Source: a virus. From it: a stretch of DNA of 50,197 bases. The notes beneath the pieces were generated by a model. It was not told the DNA's origin and did no database searches. It saw only the letters and a list, made by a program, of their open reading frames with translations. A program made the position numbers and the translations under genes. The stretch spans positions 1-50,197 of the IMG/VR virus record IMGVR_UViG_3300032116_000308; one strand, written 5' to 3'. Positions 14,234 to 23,142 of the stretch are shown one piece after another; the stretch's first letter is position 1, and the number at the start of each line of letters is the position of its first letter.

Positions 14234-15031
14234 ATGGACACACCTGTGAGTGAGACTCGTGAGAACGTGTGCCTTATAGATGGAGATAGCTTGATCTACT
14301 ATGAAATGGGTAGCTCGACTTTGGAAATGGCCATATCTGGTTTCAACTCCAGAGTCGAGACTATTCTGCATGCCTGCTCGACAACCAAGTATGTAGGATT
14401 TCTTACATCTACTGAGAAGTTTCGTACTAAAGTCGCAACTTCATACAAAGCAAATCGAGTACACAAACCAAAACCTCCAATCTTTTATGCATTGCAAAAG
14501 CATGCGGAGCAGTTCTGGAGGTTTAAGTACTTTGATGGGCTCGAAGCTGATGACTTAGTAGCGTACTATAAATACTCAAGTGGTGTAGACCCTACAAAAG
14601 CGATTATCTGTTCTCCAGACAAGGACGTTCTTTACCAATGTTCCGGAGAGCACTACAATTATCGTACAATGGAGATCGTTAAAACGACTCCTGAAGAAGC
14701 TGTGAGATTTTTGTGGAAGCAAGTTTTAATGGGTGATGCAACAGATTGCATAGGTGGACTACCAGGTATAGGAGATAAAACCTCTGAGAACTGGTTAGCC
14801 GGCCGAACCAAGGAGTTCGAAACCTTTGCATTGAAAAAGTATGTTGAGAAGTTCGGAGTAGTAGATGGACTCTTTGAGTTTCATAAAACTTTCCGACTTG
14901 TCTACTTGTTGAGAACACCTACCGATATTCTTCGTGAAGTCGGTTATGCGCTCCCGCCAATATCTGATTTAATTAATCAAACTCCCGATTCCAATGAATC
15001 CGATGAATCCTGGTCCGAGTCTCCATGGTAG
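14234..15031 (+). CDS. flap endonuclease / 5'-3' exonuclease
   Basis: 265 aa. Acidic active-site motifs are in the usual order: IDGDS (D16, D18), EADD at 104-107, SPDKD at 127-131, and GDATDCIGGLPGIGDK at 167-182, the last being the helix-hairpin-helix DNA-binding element. This matches T5/T4 RNase H-type flap nucleases that remove RNA primers and trim flaps. It complements the primase and helicase of the left block. The stop is TAG and the gene overlaps the next by 38 bases. Confidence 0.93.
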   Translation: MDTPVSETRENVCLIDGDSLIYYEMGSSTLEMAISGFNSRVETILHACSTTKYVGFLTSTEKFRTKVATSYKANRVHKPKPPIFYALQKHAEQFWRFKYFDGLEADDLVAYYKYSSGVDPTKAIICSPDKDVLYQCSGEHYNYRTMEIVKTTPEEAVRFLWKQVLMGDATDCIGGLPGIGDKTSENWLAGRTKEFETFALKKYVEKFGVVDGLFEFHKTFRLVYLLRTPTDILREVGYALPPISDLINQTPDSNESDESWSESPW

Positions 15032-15812
15032 TATTTCTTACCGTGTGCTCAATCCAAGAATTGTTCAGATTTCTGGACCGGTATCCTTATTCAATAAGGA
15101 GCTGAATGAGTCGGGTGAGATTGTAAGAATCTTCAGACAAGATGGAGAAGATTTTAAGGTTCCTGGGATAGTGCTTCCAAAACCAAAGACTCCATTTCGG
15201 ATAAACCATATCGATCAAATCTCTGCCGGAGGTAAAGTTGTAGTTCCTGTGAACTTCAACCTGATTGTTGCGCGGGCCACTAAAAGCATGACATTTCTCT
15301 TGCCTTTATTAGGTGGCTACGCTGCATCGTACATGAATAAATCCCATCTGGTAAATGTGTTTATGGGAATTGATGGTGGTCCTGAAGAATGCATTGCACT
15401 ACTCTATCGATTCTCGGCTACTGCTGAATTTGCAAAGCTTGAAGCAAGACTCAAAAGTTACAAGAACTTTCTGTATGTAAAAGACACTGATCCACATCAT
15501 GTGCTTTACGTATTTGAAGTTCCTGATACTGGAAAGAATAGCTATACAGCTTTCAGAGAGGGAAAGTACTCAGAGATGGATGACATGACAAAACTTGGCA
15601 TTTTACGCTTTCACAATTATGACATGAAAGGTGAGACTGCTGCAGTGCTGTTCAAACATCCTGAGCGCCGGGAACAGCTGAACGAAATGTTGGGTGCGAC
15701 CCTTCCGGAGGATGCAGAGCTTTTATCTGCACCCAGTTTAGAACAAGAAATTTTCCGAGCAGAATTTTATCACACAAAAACCTATAAATCCAATAAACAT
15801 GGCTTTGATTGA
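14994..15812 (+). CDS. conserved phage protein of unknown function
   Basis: 272 aa, starting inside the exonuclease gene (alternative ATG at 15003). A beta-rich protein with a central segment (KSMTFLLPLLGGYAAS...) and a distinctive aromatic motif (HVLYVFEVPDTG, then Y-x-x-F-x-x-GKYS). I recall similar proteins next to replication genes in crAss-like and other Bacteroidota phages, always without a function. No catalytic motif is visible. It overlaps the UNG gene by 14 bases. Confidence 0.7.
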   Translation: MNPMNPGPSLHGSISYRVLNPRIVQISGPVSLFNKELNESGEIVRIFRQDGEDFKVPGIVLPKPKTPFRINHIDQISAGGKVVVPVNFNLIVARATKSMTFLLPLLGGYAASYMNKSHLVNVFMGIDGGPEECIALLYRFSATAEFAKLEARLKSYKNFLYVKDTDPHHVLYVFEVPDTGKNSYTAFREGKYSEMDDMTKLGILRFHNYDMKGETAAVLFKHPERREQLNEMLGATLPEDAELLSAPSLEQEIFRAEFYHTKTYKSNKHGFD

Positions 15813-16527
15813 CCAATTAGGGGACTGGGCTCCGGTATATGCAAAAGTTGTTGCAGAAAACCAGGAGCAATTCAATCGCCTGACGTCAGTAGTAAAAGCC
15901 GCGAGGACCTCAACCACTGTCTATCCGGACAGTGGTGAGGTACTTCGTGCTTTCAAACTGACACAACTTAAAAATGTCAAAATTGTGATCATTGGACAAG
16001 ATCCATATCACAACGGTGCAGCAACAGGGCTGGCTTTTGGTGTACGCCAGGGATTTAAAATCAACCCAAGTCTTCAGATTATTTACCGGGAATTGCTGAG
16101 AAGTCATTCTTTGGAAAGCTTTGAAAACTTCGATTACAGTTTGGAGCACTGGGCCAGGCAAGGTGTACTGTTGCTGAATACCACACTCACGGTAGAAAAA
16201 GGCAGACCGAATATTCATCAATCACATTGGGAATGGTTTACAAAAGCCATGATCAAAGAACTTACTGTACGAAGATCCGGATTGATTTTTATGCTGTGGG
16301 GAAAGTATGCCAAAGAAGCGTTTTTGCCGATTATCAAAGAAGCAAACGAGCTTGAAGCTGCTAATCACATTACTCTTCTTGCCGGGCACCCAGCTGCTGA
16401 GGTATACAATCCCGGAAGCAAACTGTTTTACGGCACTAACTGCTTTGTAAAAGCAAACGAAATTCTTTCAACTGACCCATTGGCCACTCAAATCGATTGG
16501 CTTGGTGGTAACAATCCTACACTGTAA
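15799..16527 (+). CDS. ung: uracil-DNA glycosylase (family 1)
   Basis: 242 aa, close to the 220-230 of bacterial UNG. The catalytic water-activating motif GQDPYH is at 66-71, followed by the AxGLAF segment. GVLLLNTTLTVE with its uracil-specificity Asn and a C-terminal GHP (196-198) with the active-site His follow in order. The DNA-intercalation loop after that His (normally HPSPLS) reads HPAAEV, so activity may be altered. UNG removes uracil from DNA. In a phage it points to a non-uracil genome and to repair during replication. It starts 14 bases inside the upstream gene and its TAATG shares a base with the next. Confidence 0.92.
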   Translation: MALIDQLGDWAPVYAKVVAENQEQFNRLTSVVKAARTSTTVYPDSGEVLRAFKLTQLKNVKIVIIGQDPYHNGAATGLAFGVRQGFKINPSLQIIYRELLRSHSLESFENFDYSLEHWARQGVLLLNTTLTVEKGRPNIHQSHWEWFTKAMIKELTVRRSGLIFMLWGKYAKEAFLPIIKEANELEAANHITLLAGHPAAEVYNPGSKLFYGTNCFVKANEILSTDPLATQIDWLGGNNPTL

Positions 16528-16766
16528 TGCAAGTAACTGTTTGTTTACTGTTGTGCACAGGTCTACCGGAAGAATGGCTTGTGACTGAATCTCCTGAAAA
16601 AGCTGCACGTTGGGTACGCACTCAAATTGCAGAAAGACTTGCCAGGCCTTGGCTCATGCCCGGGACAAAGGCAACGGCAGAAGATTTGGCCGAATGGTTC
16701 AATAGCAGGTACTCAGAAGGAGGCGGTAAATACGAACTGCATGTCCATCAAACAGTTGTGCAGTAA
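16527..16766 (+). CDS. hypothetical 79-aa protein
   Basis: Small protein coupled to ung by a TAATG overlap. A hydrophobic N-terminus (VTVCLLLCTG) leads into a helical region (PEKAARWVRTQIAERL) and a short His-rich end (YELHVHQ). No membrane segment long enough is present and no family is recognised. Position suggests co-expression with ung. Confidence 0.6.
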   Translation: MQVTVCLLLCTGLPEEWLVTESPEKAARWVRTQIAERLARPWLMPGTKATAEDLAEWFNSRYSEGGGKYELHVHQTVVQ

Positions 16767-16797
16767 TTTCAGAAATTTCTAATACCTTTACATCAAC

Positions 16798-17184
16798 ATG
16801 AACAGAGAGATATTGTTTCGCGGTCTTCGGACTGACGGTAAGGGATGGGTGTATGGATGTCTTGTTATCGTTGAGCAATCTTGCTTTATTCACCGATCCG
16901 AAAAAAGAAAAGGTAGTCTTGACGATTTTATTTGGCAAGAAAGCGTCGAAGTCCTCCCCTCCTCAGTAGGTCAGTTCACCGGAGCGCCCGGTAAAAACGT
17001 GGACAAGGTTTGGAAAGGCGACAAGGTAGATGTTGGTGACGGAGTGACTCGTGTGGTGGTTTGGGACGATTACGATTACGGGTTCACGCTTTCGCCTATT
17101 TACGAGGCGCTAACATTTGGCGATTTGGCCGCAAGAAACAGACTTTATGTGACCGGCAACATTCACGAAGGAGGTAATCCATGA
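16798..17184 (+). CDS. YopX-family protein
   Basis: 128 aa with the characteristic YopX beginning (REILFRGLRTDGKGWVYG) and the later VGQFTG and GDKV...V patterns. YopX is a widespread phage family of unknown function with a mostly beta fold. A 31-base gap separates it from the previous gene and contains TACCTTTA (16783-16790), a one-mismatch form of the Bacteroidota -7 element but without a well-placed upstream TTTG. The gene is coupled to the next by an ATGA overlap. Confidence 0.85.
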   Translation: MNREILFRGLRTDGKGWVYGCLVIVEQSCFIHRSEKRKGSLDDFIWQESVEVLPSSVGQFTGAPGKNVDKVWKGDKVDVGDGVTRVVVWDDYDYGFTLSPIYEALTFGDLAARNRLYVTGNIHEGGNP

Positions 17185-17693
17185 ACTACGAACAAATCAA
17201 AGAAACCCTCGTTGCGCGGGGAAAAGAAAAAAGCGCGTGTGCCGATCAGTACAAAAGACTACTCAAAGCCTCTAATATCCAAGAGGTATTAAAAGTCGTC
17301 GCAGACAACTTCGTTTGGTGCTGCAATCACGGCGTTATCGAACCGGAATTGCTTACAGCTATCGGAAACGAGGAGCTGAACAAGGCTAACATTTGGTTCA
17401 ACCAAAACGCAAACAGCGGGTATTTGTACGCCTACGGTTCAGCAACGGTCAGAGCCTACGGTTCAGCAACGGTCAGAGCCTACGGTTCAGCAACGGTCAT
17501 AGCCTCCGATTCAGCAACGGTCATAGCCTCCGATTCAGCAACGGTCGAAGCCTCCGGTTCAGCATATATCAACTCATACTCAAACGTTGAACACAAGGTG
17601 TCTGATAAGGCTATTTTGAGGTATTACTACACCGGACGGATAGTTCTTGGTGACGGGTTGAAAAAAGAAAACGTGACGGGAGGACAGCCATGA
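17181..17693 (+). CDS. octapeptide-repeat (beta-solenoid-like) protein
   Basis: 170 aa. An N-terminal helical domain of about 80 residues is followed at residues 84-131 by six eight-residue repeats of the form A-[YS]-[GD]-S-A-[TY]-[VI]-x, then an unrepeated Tyr-rich end. Such short A/G/S/T-rich repeats can stack as a beta-solenoid with small residues inside. Repeats are near-identical at the DNA level (see the separate repeat entry), so copy number is likely to vary between relatives. Related repeat proteins occur in Bacteroidota phages, without known function. It is coupled on both sides by ATGA-type overlaps. Confidence 0.7.
   Translation: MNYEQIKETLVARGKEKSACADQYKRLLKASNIQEVLKVVADNFVWCCNHGVIEPELLTAIGNEELNKANIWFNQNANSGYLYAYGSATVRAYGSATVRAYGSATVIASDSATVIASDSATVEASGSAYINSYSNVEHKVSDKAILRYYYTGRIVLGDGLKKENVTGGQP
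17430..17573 (+). repeat. 24-bp tandem repeat, six copies
   Basis: Six head-to-tail 24-bp units inside the gene at 17181, the first being GCCTACGGTTCAGCAACGGT plus CAGA. The first two are identical; the third to fifth differ at one to a few bases, and the last is degenerate. Because 24 is a multiple of three, the gene frame is kept for any copy number. The +2 frame is also open through the array. Confidence 0.95.
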
Positions 17694-17926
17694 CCGACCA
17701 ACGACTACCAATTTCCTTATGGAAATACTACCGGATGAATTATCTTGTGCACGCTATTGTGCTTTTGGTAATTCTTGTGTTTGCTGCTGCTGAGCAGAAC
17801 TTTGTAATCGTTGGATTCTGCACACTGGCTATTGTCACAACAATCATTGGCGCCTGGCTTAAACACAAAGTCTATCTAAAGCACTTCGAAAAAGAACGTG
17901 ATAAACCTTCAAACTCCAGACTCTGA
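17690..17926 (+). CDS. small two-helix membrane protein
   Basis: 78 aa with two predicted transmembrane segments (about 19-33, VHAIVLLVILVFAAA, and 39-57, FVIVGFCTLAIVTTIIGAW) and a basic C-terminal tail. Size and topology would suit a class II holin or a small inner-membrane modulator, but so would many other small proteins. First of three membrane-protein genes before the terminator. Confidence 0.6.
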   Translation: MTDQRLPISLWKYYRMNYLVHAIVLLVILVFAAAEQNFVIVGFCTLAIVTTIIGAWLKHKVYLKHFEKERDKPSNSRL

Positions 17927-18342
17927 TGGAAGCAACAAAATTTTTATTCTGGCTACTTTTTGTAGTGATATCAGCCATAGCCGAAGCGGTGATATTTCAT
18001 CACTTCTATACTGGTAGTAAACCACACAAAGAAAAGCCTCGTATTGATGAACACGTGTGGCTTAGCTTGCTGCTGGCAGCAGTGTTTATCGGAATTTTCA
18101 TCGACTTTAAGCCGATACCAAACTTGATCATTTGCATGCTGACATTTCCGTTCATTCACGACGGAATCTACTACGAAGTTCGAAACTTCATGAACCCACA
18201 CATTTTCCAAAAAGGCTTTTTGGATCAGTCAACTACGACAGATGCAACTATAAGCCTTGGTCCAGCAGCCAGAATCTGGCTTTTTTGTATGGGAATTTTG
18301 GCATTCATAGTAGAGTACTGGCAAGTAAAAGAAATTTTGTAA
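17926..18342 (+). CDS. multi-pass membrane protein
   Basis: 138 aa with about four transmembrane segments (near residues 6-28, 46-61, 66-80 and 112-130) and a His-rich loop after the first. It shares TGATG with the gene before it. No family recognised. Clustering with two other small membrane proteins suggests a joint role at the host inner membrane, such as lysis timing or infected-cell remodelling; this is inference. Confidence 0.6.
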   Translation: MEATKFLFWLLFVVISAIAEAVIFHHFYTGSKPHKEKPRIDEHVWLSLLLAAVFIGIFIDFKPIPNLIICMLTFPFIHDGIYYEVRNFMNPHIFQKGFLDQSTTTDATISLGPAARIWLFCMGILAFIVEYWQVKEIL

Positions 18343-18343
18343 T

Positions 18344-18427
18344 ATGGATAAAGAAATATTCTTCATCATCGTGGCTATTGTCGCGGTTGTGCTTTACAAG
18401 AACAGAAAAACTCCAATGGACGAATAA
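18344..18427 (+). CDS. possible 27-aa single-pass membrane peptide
   Basis: ORF MDKEIFFIIVAIVAVVLYKN... one base after the preceding stop, with one clear transmembrane segment and a charged C-terminal end. Too short for statistical support, but the hydrophobic pattern and the exact placement between the membrane-protein gene and the terminator favour it. Confidence 0.4.
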   Translation: MDKEIFFIIVAIVAVVLYKNRKTPMDE

Positions 18428-18479
18428 CTGCTATGAAGAACATCGTGGATACTGATGCATGATCATCGTACAAAACTAT

Positions 18480-18504
18480 AAAAGGGGCGAAAGCCCCTTT
18501 TTTT
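18480..18504. terminator. bidirectional terminator between converging blocks
   Basis: GGGGC (18484-18488), GAAA loop, GCCCC (18493-18497), flanked by AAAA on the left and TTTTTTT on the right, so it can stop transcription from both sides. It lies between the last rightward gene and the 3' end of the leftward late operon, exactly where converging transcripts meet. Confidence 0.93.
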
Positions 18505-18528
18505 ATGCCCCTGGCAGCAAGAAGTAGA

Positions 18529-21500
18529 TTACTTCGATGCTCCGATAGGAAGTTCGAACCATTTTGCAGCGTCTTCAGGAGTCCTGGATTTTTCGATACC
18601 ATTGACAATTGGAAGAAGCTTCTCAAGCTTGGCCAGAAATTTACTGTCTCCTTTCTCGTGAGTGCCTGATGCACGTTGATAGTACAGTCCGGAATCGTCT
18701 CCGGTTACAAGTGCCGGCACCTGTTCGTACATGATGTGGTGCACAAGATCCGCGGTAGCTTGTATAGGTCTTACTGCAGCTGACGGGGACACTGCCATTC
18801 GAAGAAATTCCATCGGCTTGATAAATTGCGTCAATTCAGTCTGCATTCGAAGGGCCTGGTAAAGCACGAAGTTTTCTGCATAACTCAATTCTTCATCTTC
18901 GTCATCACCGGTAAGTGCCATTATGATAACTGCACATGTCAGGTAAAAAGAAGCTTGTACACTGAGACGTTTTACATTCTGCTTCTCCATGTCTGTCATC
19001 ATGTTGTATACAGAGATGAAATTGCCACTTTTTTTATAGCTCTCTTTCATGAGCCGGCCAAAGGTGTGAAGCAAGCCTTCATTCAACGTGCCGAGTTCGA
19101 GATCTCTGTGTATCCCGGCCCCCATTCCATGTCCATGTCCCCAGTACTTTCGAAGCGTAGGTTGAAAGTATCTCCGAAACAGAAGCATCAACTTTCCATA
19201 CCAACGTCTTTGCAGTACAGCATTGTCAAATTTCTGCTTTACCTGGTTGGTTTTCTTTGTCAGTCCGGATATCCGGTCTCGAATCTGAATTCGAATAGCT
19301 TTAGCGTTGGCCACTTTGTCCGAAATTTTGAATCGACCAGTCTTTTCATCTTTCTCGAAAACATCCCATACACTGGCCGGCTGACCTTTTTCATTCATGA
19401 TCACTTTACCGTCAGCGGCTTTCAGTTTTCCAGTGTACGAATGCAGGATTGCAAGCATTCGAGTTACTGATGTTTCGTTTTCTACTACAGCCTGCAAAGA
19501 CATTGGGATTTTGCCGGCAAGTTTGAGTGCTCTGGGACCAGTCTTTTTTTCCATACTGACTCCTAACACTTCTCCAAGAGCATCGAAGTACTCAACAGCT
19601 TGTCCAAGCTTCGAGTTCGGAAAAAATGCACCAAGATCTTTCACCTGTGACATTCCTGAAAGACCTAAGTGGTATTCAGATTTGGCCCAAGCAAGGTCCT
19701 TGTTACTGAAATACTGACTTGACACAGACTCTTCTAAAAGACGAACGTTGTCAAGTAATAATTGGTTTGTTGTCTGCAGTGTGTTAAAAGCCAGGTTGTT
19801 CATGGCTGTGTACCCTGCAACTTTTCCAGCAAGCTTGTTACCTTCCCATTGCTTCCCGAGAAACTCAAAGTTAGATCGGATATCCTGCTCGTTAAAGAAC
19901 ATGGAATCTATCCATTCAGATAAATGTTTGAAGTTGTAACTTGCATCTAGCTTAGTCTGATGTTTTACTCCTGCAATTTTTTCTGAGAGCCTGTAAGCAA
20001 TTGGATTGTTGGCAGTATTTACTTCAAGAGTTTCTCGCTTTTCAATAATATCTCTCATCAGCATTACAGATCCGTGAATTTCGGACTTGTGCTTATAGAG
20101 ATTGGCCATTCCGGAGAACATTACTACTGAAGTAGCAATGTCCCTGGAAACTTCTTTAGAGCTCATAGGCTGCGTAAAGAACACCGGTACTTGCTTGTGC
20201 CTTGCTTCCCGGTTAATGTTGATCACATCTCCATAGTTTACGTCAGAAGCAAGAAACTGTGTAGCTTCTCGAGCCTGAAGCTTTGCAGTGGAAATAGCGC
20301 CTTTGCTTTGTACTTGCTCAATTGCGCCAGTCAAAATGCTGGGAACCACATAGGAGAATTCATCCCAGCTGTTTTTGACCATTCGGTTTTTACCAATGAT
20401 TTTCTGAGAAGCTTTGTACTGATCAAGTAATGTATTGTAGTATGCAAACGCTGCCGGATTGTTTTTGAGAGCTTCGTACTTTGGATTGAGGTATTTGTCG
20501 TTTGGTCGAACTGCCCAACTCTTGAATTGTTTGCCGGAAGGAGAGTAGATTTTAGAGATCATGGAATTGACCTCTTGCAACTCTTGGGTGTAATATGATG
20601 CCGCCTCTGGGCTATTGCCCGGCTTACGAAGTTGCTCTTTTATATGCTCTACTTTACGAAGCAACTTTTGCAATTGCTCTTTTGCATGCTCAGTAGGCTC
20701 ACTGTTCTCTTTGTACCAAGCTGCAACATCGGCATAGTAGAATCGTACTGCAGTCTTATTCTTCAGCCACTCTTCCATTCCCTCTCTGTCTTCAGGCTTT
20801 TTCCATTTAGCGGCAAGAGCTTTGTACATGTCACTTTCAGCCTTCTTGTATTTGTCCACATCGTATGGCTGGACAAATGTGACCATTTCGATTTCATCGT
20901 ATTCTTCAGTGCCGTAATTTTTTATCCGGTAGGTTTTTGTTTCCAGAATGTCTTCATTGAACTTTTCTGGGTTGACGTCCATACCTTTTACTTCTGAAAA
21001 CTTTCGATAGGCCTCACCAACAGCATGAATGGTTTCCTGAGTGTCATCGTTTGCCTCGTAGAATTTTGTTTTTACGAGTTTGGTGAAAAGTTGCAAACCG
21101 GCTTGCGATGAATAAATCAAAGGATCCATCAGGTAACTGTACCGGGACTTATCCTTTTGAGCCTCTCGTAATTCGTTTATGAGCGTGGCCCGACCAATAC
21201 GTTTGTTTTCTAGTTGCTGTATGTTGAGTTCGATTTTCAGATCGAATGCTTCTTCATCTGTAATCTTTTTTTCTTTCCGGGCTTTCTCAATTGCAATGAA
21301 TTCATCGTCTTTCTCGATTGCAATCAATCGTCGGTTCTTCTTGATGTTGTCTTGCAGCTCTTTTATCTGATCGTTGATTTCCGGGGTATGATATTCCAGA
21401 ATCAAATCTACAATCAGGGGTATGGCAGATTTTACATACTTGTTGTGCACTTGTTGCATACCATCGATCGAATAGACCAATCGATTTTCAAGTGTATTTA

Positions 21501-23115
21501 CAGCCTCAAGCTCTTCAGCACTGGCAGGAGTTTGATTTCTACCCATAGCTGCTTTCTTTTCAGCGACCAGATTTCGAATCTTGGTCATAATGCTTTTCTC
21601 CGGATCCATTCCCCCATAAAAGTCAGAGATGTATCCACTGATTGTGTGCAGCTGTGTAATAAGCTCAAGTCTTTCCTCCTCGCTGATGTTTGGTTTTTCA
21701 TCATTTGGTGTGTCAAGTGGATATACCTGTTCAACACGTTCCAGTCGGTTCTTTGAAGCCTCAAGAAGTTTGGAGCTGTACTCCACAAATTCAGAAAGGT
21801 GCATGACGTCTTTTACAGTCGCCAACTTTGTTTTCATAATATTGAGAGCGTCCGATACTTTTTCATTGCCCTCAGTTCTTTCGAGTTTCATAATTGCACC
21901 ATTGAGTGCAAACTCAACGTCTTTTACTACACTCTGCAGATTAGATTCATTTCCAGCACCGCGGCTGTCTGCGGCCAGGCTTTCAAGTGATCCATAAAAC
22001 TCTGATCGATTGAAGCGTCCCTGCAAAAGCTTTTTGGTCAATGCCTCTACGGCCGACTCTTTTGTAGGAATTCCAAGTGCTTCGGACAGTGCACGGACAA
22101 TTCGATTGAAAATGCGTTGAAACAGATTCGGATTTTTACGATTCAGTCTGGCACCTGACAATCCCATGGCAGTAACAACTACCTCTTTGTCCAATCCTTC
22201 TCCGGACAATTCCGGATAAGCTTTTTGTACTTGTCTGTACAGTTCAGTACCACGGAGTTCAGAGATTGCTGCAGCTACAGCAGGATGTGACACACTTAAA
22301 AGCTCTACCAGAATGTGTGCAGGCTCGTGAATGTGAGTGTCATCCTGCATTTTGAGTGGATTCAGTCGAATGACTGCTCCGGTAGCAGACGTAGCTTCAA
22401 CCCGGCCAAGCACAGGAAGCTCCGGATCGACGATGATCTGAACTTCAATTCCCTGCTCAGCAAATGCGTTCTGCATGAAAGCAATCTGTCCTGCTACATC
22501 TTCTGGAAACTCGGTAGAAGTAGTAGCAACAGATTTTTCAGTATCAAAACTATCTACTTGATTGCCTACAAATCGCTGTACAATCTGCCCCTCTCTCAGC
22601 GCTGCCGGGGCTTTAGCCTTTGCTGCAGCATCGATGTATCTGCGATCGTATCGTGTCTTTGTATCGTTAATGACTTCTATGGCTGCAGGTCCTACTTGAG
22701 CAGGTGTCAGAATTGACATTACTTGCCCGGAAAGACTTTCCAGTACAGACTCATTTACGTATACATGGAACCCATGGCTTGCTATAAGTCCATTTGCACT
22801 ACGGATATAGGGTACATCTGCAATGTTGGACATTTTACCCACAAAACCCTTTAAGGTAATAAGAGGCTTTTGAACATTATAGTTCGTGGTGATCAAAGCA
22901 TTGACTGTTGCAACAGCGTGCACTGTCTCGAGCTTATCAAGAACTTGTCCTTTTGGAGTAACCAGCGCTGCGTCTACGAGAGGTTTGAGCACCTCTTTAG
23001 CTGTAGGAATTTGCCGTGCATTAACTGCATCTACCACAGCAGACATCATCCTGCTGACAATTGGATTTTCTTTCAGCTGACCGTTAGGGTCCAGATACTT
23101 AATTGAGCATGCCAT
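18529..23115 (-). CDS. giant virion-associated protein with zincin-like motif
   Basis: 1528 aa, the most promoter-distal gene visible in the late operon. Residues 263-267 are HEPAH (HExxH; 22315-22329), within a helix preceded by a beta region (VRLNP). This is the zinc-binding signature of zincin metallopeptidases, but the third ligand is not assigned. A long charged coiled coil lies roughly at 540-660 (IKKNRRLIAIEKDDEFIAIE...). A single hydrophobic segment (SFYLTCAVIIMALTG) sits near 1385-1405. Crassvirales carry a few such giants next to the RNA polymerase; they are thought to be packaged and ejected. A protease role in maturation or cell entry is inference. Confidence 0.75.
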   Translation of the reverse strand: MACSIKYLDPNGQLKENPIVSRMMSAVVDAVNARQIPTAKEVLKPLVDAALVTPKGQVLDKLETVHAVATVNALITTNYNVQKPLITLKGFVGKMSNIADVPYIRSANGLIASHGFHVYVNESVLESLSGQVMSILTPAQVGPAAIEVINDTKTRYDRRYIDAAAKAKAPAALREGQIVQRFVGNQVDSFDTEKSVATTSTEFPEDVAGQIAFMQNAFAEQGIEVQIIVDPELPVLGRVEATSATGAVIRLNPLKMQDDTHIHEPAHILVELLSVSHPAVAAAISELRGTELYRQVQKAYPELSGEGLDKEVVVTAMGLSGARLNRKNPNLFQRIFNRIVRALSEALGIPTKESAVEALTKKLLQGRFNRSEFYGSLESLAADSRGAGNESNLQSVVKDVEFALNGAIMKLERTEGNEKVSDALNIMKTKLATVKDVMHLSEFVEYSSKLLEASKNRLERVEQVYPLDTPNDEKPNISEEERLELITQLHTISGYISDFYGGMDPEKSIMTKIRNLVAEKKAAMGRNQTPASAEELEAVNTLENRLVYSIDGMQQVHNKYVKSAIPLIVDLILEYHTPEINDQIKELQDNIKKNRRLIAIEKDDEFIAIEKARKEKKITDEEAFDLKIELNIQQLENKRIGRATLINELREAQKDKSRYSYLMDPLIYSSQAGLQLFTKLVKTKFYEANDDTQETIHAVGEAYRKFSEVKGMDVNPEKFNEDILETKTYRIKNYGTEEYDEIEMVTFVQPYDVDKYKKAESDMYKALAAKWKKPEDREGMEEWLKNKTAVRFYYADVAAWYKENSEPTEHAKEQLQKLLRKVEHIKEQLRKPGNSPEAASYYTQELQEVNSMISKIYSPSGKQFKSWAVRPNDKYLNPKYEALKNNPAAFAYYNTLLDQYKASQKIIGKNRMVKNSWDEFSYVVPSILTGAIEQVQSKGAISTAKLQAREATQFLASDVNYGDVININREARHKQVPVFFTQPMSSKEVSRDIATSVVMFSGMANLYKHKSEIHGSVMLMRDIIEKRETLEVNTANNPIAYRLSEKIAGVKHQTKLDASYNFKHLSEWIDSMFFNEQDIRSNFEFLGKQWEGNKLAGKVAGYTAMNNLAFNTLQTTNQLLLDNVRLLEESVSSQYFSNKDLAWAKSEYHLGLSGMSQVKDLGAFFPNSKLGQAVEYFDALGEVLGVSMEKKTGPRALKLAGKIPMSLQAVVENETSVTRMLAILHSYTGKLKAADGKVIMNEKGQPASVWDVFEKDEKTGRFKISDKVANAKAIRIQIRDRISGLTKKTNQVKQKFDNAVLQRRWYGKLMLLFRRYFQPTLRKYWGHGHGMGAGIHRDLELGTLNEGLLHTFGRLMKESYKKSGNFISVYNMMTDMEKQNVKRLSVQASFYLTCAVIIMALTGDDEDEELSYAENFVLYQALRMQTELTQFIKPMEFLRMAVSPSAAVRPIQATADLVHHIMYEQVPALVTGDDSGLYYQRASGTHEKGDSKFLAKLEKLLPIVNGIEKSRTPEDAAKWFELPIGASK

Positions 23116-23142
23116 GAGACAAAGGTAGAGGTTCGGTAAAGG

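Noticed and set aside
17430-17573. Tandem repeat considered as a CRISPR array
   Set aside because: Units are contiguous without spacers and encode an in-frame octapeptide.
17393-17590. 65-codon ORF in another frame through the octapeptide repeats
   Set aside because: It is a shadow kept open only because the repeat length is a multiple of three.
23120-23127. Reverse-strand TACCTTTG resembling a promoter -7 element between two giant genes
   Set aside because: No CAAA (-33 element) lies at the right distance, and transcription would start at or inside the next start codon.
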